Assembly (NCBI GenBank): GCA_016926475.1
Contig: JAFGON010000061.1
Coordinates: forward strand, 1 to 11,728
From: a candidate division WOR-3 bacterium
Lineage (GTDB): Bacteria; SDB-A
Length of the DNA: 11,728 nucleotides
Direction: 5' to 3'
Shown: positions 7,704 to 11,728 of the stretch, in pieces
Numbering within the stretch: the first letter of the stretch is position 1
Layout: every line of letters begins with the position of its first letter
Notes under the pieces: generated by a model
Databases searched by the model: none
What the model saw: the letters and a program-made list of their open reading frames with translations, nothing else
Told to the model about the DNA's origin: nothing
Program-made: the position numbers and the translations under genes

Positions 7704-8285
7704 TTATTGAGTGAGTTTGTAAAGAGTTATCAAAAAAGTCAATGTTGTCATTATCGTCCCCCACTCGCCCCAAGAAGGCCACCATACCTTTGGAACGTAT
7801 ATGACATCTCCGGATTGAAGTTCAATGTCACCTTCTGTCCCGGACATCGACATGCAGGTTTTCAGATTAAGGGGAATCTCTTCGCCGTCTCTGAACAGTT
7901 CCGCTCTCGCCAAATCGGCTCTCTGAGCGGGTCCTCCTGACAACGCGAGAAGCCTTGATGCGGTGACAGAGCCTTCGACTTCAAAGACTCCCGGTGATTT
8001 TACTTCCCCTAAAATAGTGACTTTCCATATAGGTATCACCAACACAGTTGGGTCTCTGTAGAGGTCTTTAAGACGAAAGGATATCTCGTGCTGGGCTTCT
8101 TCTATCGTCAGTCCTTCAACGCTTATTCTTCCCACAACCGGGAGAATTATCGTTCCATCGTTTTGAATCGTGTATGTGTTTTCCCGGTCTTGAGATTCCT
8201 CGGCCATAATTATGACTTTTATTCCGTCTCCCGGGGCAAAGACATTTGAAAGAGAAAAAATGAGCAACAAAGAAAAGGCGTTCAT
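7704..8285 (-). CDS. Wza-like polysaccharide export protein (Poly_export + SLBB), short form
   Basis: 193-aa protein expected to form or line the outer-membrane/periplasmic conduit for exopolysaccharide, facing the Wzc-like partner encoded next. Visible parts are an N-terminal hydrophobic signal (1-17), a Poly_export domain at about 18-85 (APGDGIKVIIMAEES, then YTIQNDGTIILPVVGRISVEGLTIEEA), one SLBB domain at about 88-140 (VTILGEVKSPGVFEVEGSVTASRLLALSGG), and a C-terminal hydrophobic segment at about 174-191 after the Trp-rich VWWPSWGEWG. Canonical Wza is about 380 aa, is a lipoprotein and has two or more SLBB domains; this one has a single SLBB and no lipobox Cys, so it is a reduced type. 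The start codon overlaps the upstream gene's stop (ATGA), and the Wzc-like gene follows after 7 bp. The family assignment is secure; whether it forms the outer-membrane pore alone is uncertain. Confidence 0.9.
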   Translation of the reverse strand: MNAFSLLLIFSLSNVFAPGDGIKVIIMAEESQDRENTYTIQNDGTIILPVVGRISVEGLTIEEAQHEISFRLKDLYRDPTVLVIPIWKVTILGEVKSPGVFEVEGSVTASRLLALSGGPAQRADLARAELFRDGEEIPLNLKTCMSMSGTEGDIELQSGDVIYVPKVWWPSWGEWGTIMTTLTFLITLYKLTQ

Positions 8286-8614
8286 CTCAGAAACTTGTAG
8301 AACAGGTAGGCAAAAACCGAGATCACCGCTCCTGCCGCCATCAGTTTGTAAACCAGATTTTTCTTGAATTGGACATGCACAGAGAATATAACCGACACCA
8401 AGGTCAAAAACAATCCTGCCTTAACAGCAAGCCGGACGAAAGGGAACACAGACCTCGGTATGACATCAATAAAAAAAACAGAACCGACAAAGAAAACAAT
8501 CAACAGGATAAAAGGCAGAAGCACACCTACGGGAAATTTGCTGAAAAAACCCGCTTCTTCGTAGTTTGCCGTTTTAAAATTATTTTTAGGCAGAAAAACC
8601 CCTCCGTTAATCAC
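8282..8614 (-). CDS. Small three-helix membrane protein, unknown function
   Basis: 110 aa, not recognised. It has three hydrophobic segments long enough to span a membrane: about 29-49, 61-79 and 90-107, separated by short polar loops (PRS, FKKN), and ends K-F-L-R. It is the first gene of the minus operon and is joined to the Wza-like gene by a 4-bp ATGA overlap, so co-expression with the export apparatus is very likely. The start is uncertain: the GTG at 8614 has no good ribosome binding site, whereas GGAGGGG at 8607-8601 lies five bases before an in-frame CTG (8595) that would trim six residues. A role as an accessory membrane subunit of the export module is inferred from position only. Confidence 0.7.
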   Translation of the reverse strand: MINGGVFLPKNNFKTANYEEAGFFSKFPVGVLLPFILLIVFFVGSVFFIDVIPRSVFPFVRLAVKAGLFLTLVSVIFSVHVQFKKNLVYKLMAAGAVISVFAYLFYKFLR

Positions 8615-8678
8615 AGCTAAAAAAACCTAACACGTTGCATTATTTCAAGAGTTCATTATAATATACCGTTGATCCGTT
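8604..8678. promoter_or_regulatory. Repeated CCGTT pentamers in the divergent control region
   Basis: CCGTT occurs at 8666-8670 and 8674-8678 (8-bp spacing, same orientation on the plus strand) and again at 8604-8608. The close pair lies just downstream of the plus-strand -10 and just upstream of the minus-strand -10, a plausible operator position. The elements are short, so chance is possible. Confidence 0.2.
8635..8662 (+). promoter_or_regulatory. Promoter of the MoxR/Bat operon
   Basis: On the plus strand TTGCAT (8635-8640), 16 bases, then a consensus TATAAT (8657-8662). The -35 keeps only TTG of the sigma-70 consensus, but the -10 is perfect. The expected transcription start is near 8669, giving a leader of about 44 bases before the MoxR ATG. 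The -10 shares its central bases with the minus-strand -10. Confidence 0.5.
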
Positions 8679-8683
8679 TACCA
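8655..8683 (-). promoter_or_regulatory. Promoter of the export/TPR/pyrKD operon
   Basis: The minus strand reads a perfect TATAAT at 8660-8655. The -35 region is poor: the best hexamer at 17-bp spacing is TGGTAA (8683-8678), 3 of 6 matches. The expected start is near 8648, giving a leader of about 33 bases before the GTG. The -10 lies in the 8-bp palindrome ATTATAAT (8655-8662) that also supplies the plus-strand -10. Confidence 0.45.
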
Positions 8684-8695
8684 TAAAAAAAAATC

Positions 8696-8702
8696 AAAGG
8701 AG
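8696..8702 (+). promoter_or_regulatory. Ribosome binding site of MoxR
   Basis: AAAGGAG, ten bases upstream of the ATG at 8713. The spacing is slightly long but the match to the anti-Shine-Dalgarno sequence is strong and supports this start. Confidence 0.75.
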
Positions 8703-8712
8703 ATAAGAAGTC

Positions 8713-9699
8713 ATGAGTGAAATAAAAGCCATTTCAGAAGAAATCAAGGAAAACAGGCATTTCATAGACACAATTATCGGGTCTATCAAAAAAAGGATTG
8801 TCGGTCAGGAAAAAATGATCAACAGGATTCTCGTGTGTCTTTTAGCGGACGGTCACCTGCTTATCGAGGGAGTGCCAGGTCTGGCCAAAACACTCACTAT
8901 TTCGACTTTGGCTCAATCCCTGAGGTCTGTTTTTCACAGGATTCAATTCACCCCTGACCTTTTACCCGCCGACATCATAGGAACTCTCGTCTACAACCCC
9001 AAGGAAGGCACGTTTTCAACCAAAAAAGGCCCCGTTTTCGCCCAGATCATCCTCGCGGATGAAATCAACAGAGCTCCCGCCAAAGTTCAAAGCGCTTTAC
9101 TCGAAGCCATGCAGGAAAGGCAGGTGACCATAGGCGAAACTACTTTCCCTCTACCCAAACCTTTTCTTGTAATGGCGACTCAAAACCCCATCGAGCAGGA
9201 GGGGACATACCCTCTTCCAGAGGCGCAAATCGACAGATTTATGCTCAAGATAAATTTAGACTATCCGAACCCGGAAGAAGAACTGACCATTCTCGACAGG
9301 ATGACGAGACCTGATGAGATAGAAATTCAACCAGTCGTTGAAACCGAGACAATTCTGAATTTGATGGAACTCACAAAAAACGTTTACGTAGAAAAATCGA
9401 TTAAAGAATACGTAGTCAGGATTGTCGCCGCATCGAGATGGCCGACAAAATACAAACTCAATGAACTCAACGGGCTCATATCCTACGGAGCTTCACCCAG
9501 AGCTTCCATATACATGATAAAAGCCGCCAAAGCACTCGCTCTTATCGAGGGCAGAGCTTATGTATCGGATTACGACATAAAAGAAATCGCCAAAGACATT
9601 CTCAGGCACAGAATTATAATAACCTACGAAGCTGAAGCGGAAAAAATCACAACAGACCATATAATCTCAACTATTCTCTCCAAAATACCGACACCATGA
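8713..9699 (+). CDS. MoxR-family AAA+ ATPase
   Basis: 328-aa cytoplasmic AAA+ ATPase of the MoxR class, chaperone-like enzymes that act with von Willebrand factor A proteins. Motifs in order: Walker A GVPGLAKT (53-60), the DLLPADIIG stretch (82-90) typical of MoxR, Walker B ILADEINRAP (113-122), sensor 1 ATQNP (155-159), the family signature EQEGTYPLPEAQIDRF (161-176) with the likely arginine finger R175, and sensor 2 GASPRAS (259-265) in the helical lid. The length is normal and all catalytic residues are present. It is the first gene of the plus operon and overlaps the DUF58 gene by 4 bp (ATGA). Its expected partners are the DUF58 and vWA proteins encoded downstream, as in Bat/aerotolerance operons; the exact substrate is not known. 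Confidence 0.96.
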   Translation: MSEIKAISEEIKENRHFIDTIIGSIKKRIVGQEKMINRILVCLLADGHLLIEGVPGLAKTLTISTLAQSLRSVFHRIQFTPDLLPADIIGTLVYNPKEGTFSTKKGPVFAQIILADEINRAPAKVQSALLEAMQERQVTIGETTFPLPKPFLVMATQNPIEQEGTYPLPEAQIDRFMLKINLDYPNPEEELTILDRMTRPDEIEIQPVVETETILNLMELTKNVYVEKSIKEYVVRIVAASRWPTKYKLNELNGLISYGASPRASIYMIKAAKALALIEGRAYVSDYDIKEIAKDILRHRIIITYEAEAEKITTDHIISTILSKIPTP

Positions 9700-10616
9700 A
9701 CAAGACACTCGAAAAAAGAATTTCGAAGAAAATAAGAGACATTGAGATCAGGACAAAAAAGCTTGTCGAGACGACGATAGGCGGCAAATACACAAGCGCT
9801 TTCAGGGGACTTGGAATTGAATTCAACAAGGTCAGAGAATACCAACCAGGCGACGACATCTCTTCCGTGGACTGGAATGTTACGGCGAGGACAGCTAACG
9901 ACAGGCTCTACGTTAAAGAATTCATTGAAGAGAGGGAATTGCAGGTTTTCCTCGTAGTCGACACTTCGGCTTCTATGGTCTATTCTAGCCTCAAATCAAA
10001 TGAAGACGACCAGGCGCCTTTGAAAATTGACATAGCCGCTGAAGTCGCGGCAGTTCTGGCTCTAAGCGCGATAAGTAACAACGACAAAGTCGGTCTTATG
10101 ACCTTTTCAGGAGCAGTCCAGGAATATATTCCGCCGAGAAAAGGCAAAAAGCACGTCCTTCACATAATCAGGGATATTCTTTCCAACGCTAAAGCCTCCG
10201 GCCAGACAAAACTTTCATCGACTCTGGAAAATCTCTACGGGCTGATAAACACAAAAGCGATTATCTTCATAATTACAGATTTTATGCTTGGACAGGACGA
10301 CAATTACTCAAAACCGCTGTCAATCCTCGCAAAAAAACACGATTGCATTGTGATCAGAATATCTGACCCTTACGAGGAAAATTTTCCAAACGTAGGTCTG
10401 GTCAACCTTATGGACCCTGAATCAGGAAAAGAAATACTCGTCGATTCCTCCTCAAATTCATTCCGCGGAGCCTTCAAAGCGAGAATCGAAGCCCAAAAGG
10501 ATTACCACAGAAAAATTCTTAGCAGAACACAGGTAGATATCCTGGACCTCAGAACCGACAGAGATTACATCATAGCACTTCACAGTTTTTTCAAGCAACG
10601 CGTTAAAAAAAGATGA
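9696..10616 (+). CDS. DUF58 / vWA-fold protein
   Basis: 306-aa cytoplasmic protein with the DUF58 signature segment GIEFNKVREYQPGDDISSVDWNVTART at about 40-66, followed by a von Willebrand A fold. The metal-ion-dependent adhesion site looks complete: D-T-S-A-S at 89-93, a Thr at 171 in SGQTKLSS, and Asp195 in FIITDFM. Many DUF58 proteins have degenerate MIDAS residues; this one can plausibly bind a divalent ion. No signal peptide or membrane segment is seen. Both ends overlap neighbours by 4 bp (ATGA), pointing to stoichiometric, coupled translation with MoxR and the membrane partner. In this gene order DUF58 is thought to be a MoxR client or adaptor; the physiological role (envelope stress or integrity) is inferred from the family. 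Confidence 0.94.
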   Translation: MNKTLEKRISKKIRDIEIRTKKLVETTIGGKYTSAFRGLGIEFNKVREYQPGDDISSVDWNVTARTANDRLYVKEFIEERELQVFLVVDTSASMVYSSLKSNEDDQAPLKIDIAAEVAAVLALSAISNNDKVGLMTFSGAVQEYIPPRKGKKHVLHIIRDILSNAKASGQTKLSSTLENLYGLINTKAIIFIITDFMLGQDDNYSKPLSILAKKHDCIVIRISDPYEENFPNVGLVNLMDPESGKEILVDSSSNSFRGAFKARIEAQKDYHRKILSRTQVDILDLRTDRDYIIALHSFFKQRVKKR

Positions 10617-11560
10617 TAATTTTTAAAACGCTTTTCTTAGTTCTGGTTTCTCAAACATGTTCCTTTGAAGCTTCAAAGGACAGTGTTGGCCTCGGTGAGC
10701 ATTTTCAGATAAAAATCTCATGCCCCCATCCAAGGCAGTGTTCCACGGAAATTTCCAGGGACAGTTCTCTTTGGCACCCTTTTATTTTTAAAAATTCTCC
10801 AGAAAAATCTCTTCTGACGAGGGGAGAAGACAGTTTGACGACTGTTTACACCTTAACCGGAGCCATTTACTCCCAAGTGGATTCAGTCCAGATACAACTC
10901 CCGCCTGCGCTATTTTTAGACAAAGACACCTCATGGACGGACTCCCTGGGAATCATCCATGTGTTCATAACTACCAGCCTCACCGGACCAGACGACACTC
11001 TGCTTTCACCTTTGAGGCCTAGGCTCGATTTTCCTCCAAGACCCCCCGAACCTCTCTATAAAAAATTAATAGGTCTCACACTGAGGTTCTGGTACATACC
11101 TCTGATAATCATCGGGGTAACTGCTATAGCGATCCTCGCCTATTTCCTGATAAAAAAGTCAGCCAAAAAAAGATTCTATCCGAGATCGCCCAGCGAGACA
11201 GCCGCGATAGCATTATCCAGAATTTATAGAAAATATTTGAAAGAAGATTCTATTGTTTCCAAAGAATTCTACGAAGAACTGACCGATGTCTTCAAAGAGT
11301 ATTCCGAAAGTGTATCGCCGATGAAGACCAAAAAAATGACCGTGAAGGAAATCAAGGACATTTTCCTGAAATCTTTTTACATTTCCAAAGAAGTTGAAAA
11401 CTCACTGTGGTCTTTCAACAATTCGGCTGAATTGGCAAAATTTTCCAAACAGACATTTGACGCTCTCAAAGGCAAAGAAGATTTCAAAACTGTGACCGAC
11501 TTCGTCAACATTTTCCCGATCTTCAAACGAAAAGAGGAAAATAATAAAAATGGGAAATAA
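10613..11560 (+). CDS. Single-pass membrane protein of the Bat operon (DUF4381/BatD-like)
   Basis: 315 aa. Residues 1-20 are a hydrophobic signal or anchor, about 21-145 form a predicted periplasmic beta-rich domain (HFQIKISC, SVQIQLPP), a proline linker follows (FPPRPPEP, 140-147), then a membrane helix at about 158-180 and a cytoplasmic helical tail of about 135 residues (YRKYLKEDSIVSKEFYEELTDVFKEY). This layout and its place between the DUF58 gene and a vWA gene match DUF4381-type proteins or a shortened BatD. Compared with BatD, the periplasmic part is short and the cytoplasmic tail long, suggesting a link between periplasm and MoxR/DUF58. It overlaps the DUF58 gene by ATGA. The C-terminal coding end (NNKNGK) lies inside the 64-bp direct repeat. 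No sequence match was run; the family call rests on layout and context. Confidence 0.75.
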   Translation: MIIFKTLFLVLVSQTCSFEASKDSVGLGEHFQIKISCPHPRQCSTEISRDSSLWHPFIFKNSPEKSLLTRGEDSLTTVYTLTGAIYSQVDSVQIQLPPALFLDKDTSWTDSLGIIHVFITTSLTGPDDTLLSPLRPRLDFPPRPPEPLYKKLIGLTLRFWYIPLIIIGVTAIAILAYFLIKKSAKKRFYPRSPSETAAIALSRIYRKYLKEDSIVSKEFYEELTDVFKEYSESVSPMKTKKMTVKEIKDIFLKSFYISKEVENSLWSFNNSAELAKFSKQTFDALKGKEDFKTVTDFVNIFPIFKRKEENNKNGK

Positions 11561-11602
11561 TAATGATTAGATTCTCGCATCCTGGGCTGCTCGTTTATGG
11601 AA
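11539..11602 (+). repeat. Direct repeat copy 1 (64 bp)
   Basis: Identical to 11618-11681 except one base (A11550 versus C11629); the last 52 bases are exact. It spans the end of the DUF4381-like gene, the spacer, and the first 13 codons of the expected vWA gene. The period is 79 bp, and 15 unique bases separate the copies. Confidence 0.97.
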
Positions 11603-11649
11603 TACTATGTTTTTCAGAAATAATAAAACTGGGAAATAATAATGATTAG
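11563..11649 (+). pseudogene. Aborted start of a vWA (BatA-like) gene, copy 1
   Basis: A 28-codon frame beginning MIRFSHPGLLVYGILCF. 'M-[IR]-RF-[AS]-HP' followed by a hydrophobic helix is how BatA-like vWA proteins typically begin, and a vWA gene is expected after a DUF4381-like gene. The frame soon runs into the second repeat copy and stops at TAG 11647-11649, so no vWA domain follows. It starts two bases after the previous stop, with a weak GGGA seven bases upstream. I read it as a gene start interrupted by a local duplication or by an assembly error. Confidence 0.5.
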
Positions 11650-11681
11650 ATTCTCGCATCCTGGGCTGCTCGTTTATGGAA
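11618..11681 (+). repeat. Direct repeat copy 2 (64 bp)
   Basis: Second copy of the 64-bp repeat, 79 bases after the first. It carries the tail codons of the DUF4381-like gene again (NNKTGK then TAA, with N changed to T by the single mismatch) and the vWA start again. Confidence 0.97.
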
Positions 11682-11725
11682 AAAGCAAATCTTCGCAAAA
11701 TTCCAAAAGAGGAATAGAGCTATGA
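11642..11725 (+). pseudogene. Aborted start of a vWA gene, copy 2
   Basis: A 27-residue frame, MIRFSHPGLLVYG then KSKSSQNSKRGIEL, ending in TGA at 11723-11725. After the repeat ends the residues become polar and unlike the expected membrane helix, so this is not an intact vWA gene. Its stop overlaps a further ATG (ATGA at 11722). Confidence 0.45.
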
Positions 11726-11728
11726 TTA
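11722..11728 (+). CDS. Possible third start of the vWA gene, cut by window end
   Basis: ATGATTA at the extreme end matches the first seven bases of both earlier vWA starts and lies 80 bases after the second. It has the best ribosome binding site of the three, AAGAGGA (11707-11713), eight bases upstream. Only seven bases are visible, so this is a guess that the true gene begins here. Confidence 0.35.

Noticed and set aside
8617-8640. Seven-codon frame (MQRVRFF) in the leader of the minus operon as a leader peptide
   Set aside because: No ribosome binding site, start only about eight bases after the inferred transcription start, and no attenuator hairpin follows.
11539-11681. CRISPR array or insertion-sequence end
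   Set aside because: Only two copies, 64 bp with a 15-bp gap, containing coding sequence of the local genes. No inverted ends, transposase or regular spacers.
8713-11728. MoxR/DUF58/vWA cluster as a phage-defence island
   Set aside because: MoxR-vWA pairs occur in some defence contexts, but the DUF58 and DUF4381-like genes fit the ordinary Bat-type envelope operon, and no nuclease, toxin or other effector is present.

Overview
The window looks like a chromosomal piece of a diderm (Gram-negative type) bacterium. It encodes outer-membrane-type lipoproteins, a Wza-like export protein and a Wzc-like co-polymerase/tyrosine kinase. The tyrosine-run lipoprotein start (C-G-Y-R-A-Y-F-N-T-Y-Y-N-A-K-K-Y-Y) and the MoxR/DUF58/vWA order fit the FCB supergroup or neighbouring candidate phyla (WOR-3-like). 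That placement is inference from gene style, not a demonstrated taxonomy.

Two divergent, tightly packed operons leave a roughly 100-bp promoter region at 8615-8712. The minus-strand operon runs from 8614 to the left edge. In transcription order it encodes a small three-helix membrane protein, a short Wza-like SLBB polysaccharide export protein, a Wzc-like chain-length/BY-kinase, three TPR lipoproteins (the first two apparent paralogues), and PyrK and PyrD of class 1B dihydroorotate dehydrogenase. PyrD lacks only its extreme C-terminus. Most junctions overlap or are under 10 bp; the exception is an 87-bp gap at 5099-5185 that may hold a secondary promoter. The first half is an envelope polysaccharide export and assembly module, and the TPR lipoproteins may be its periplasmic or outer-membrane scaffold. 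No glycosyltransferase, flippase, polymerase or phosphatase is present here.

The plus-strand operon (8713 to the right edge) is a Bat-type module: a MoxR AAA+ ATPase, a DUF58 protein with an intact MIDAS, and a membrane protein resembling DUF4381/BatD-like partners, joined by 4-bp ATGA overlaps. The start of a vWA (BatA-like) gene is expected next. Instead there is a 64-bp direct repeat (one mismatch) carrying two aborted copies of that start, and a third in-register ATGATTA at the very end, at 79- and 80-bp spacing. This is either a local tandem duplication or an assembly artefact at a contig end.

The most notable points are the terminal repeat, a lipoprotein whose signal peptide can only be translated from a non-AUG codon (ATA overlapping the upstream TAA), the paralogous lipoprotein pair tied to a Wza/Wzc pair, and the back-to-back promoters sharing one palindromic -10 element. 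I see no CRISPR array, tRNA, rRNA, insertion sequence or clear defence system.
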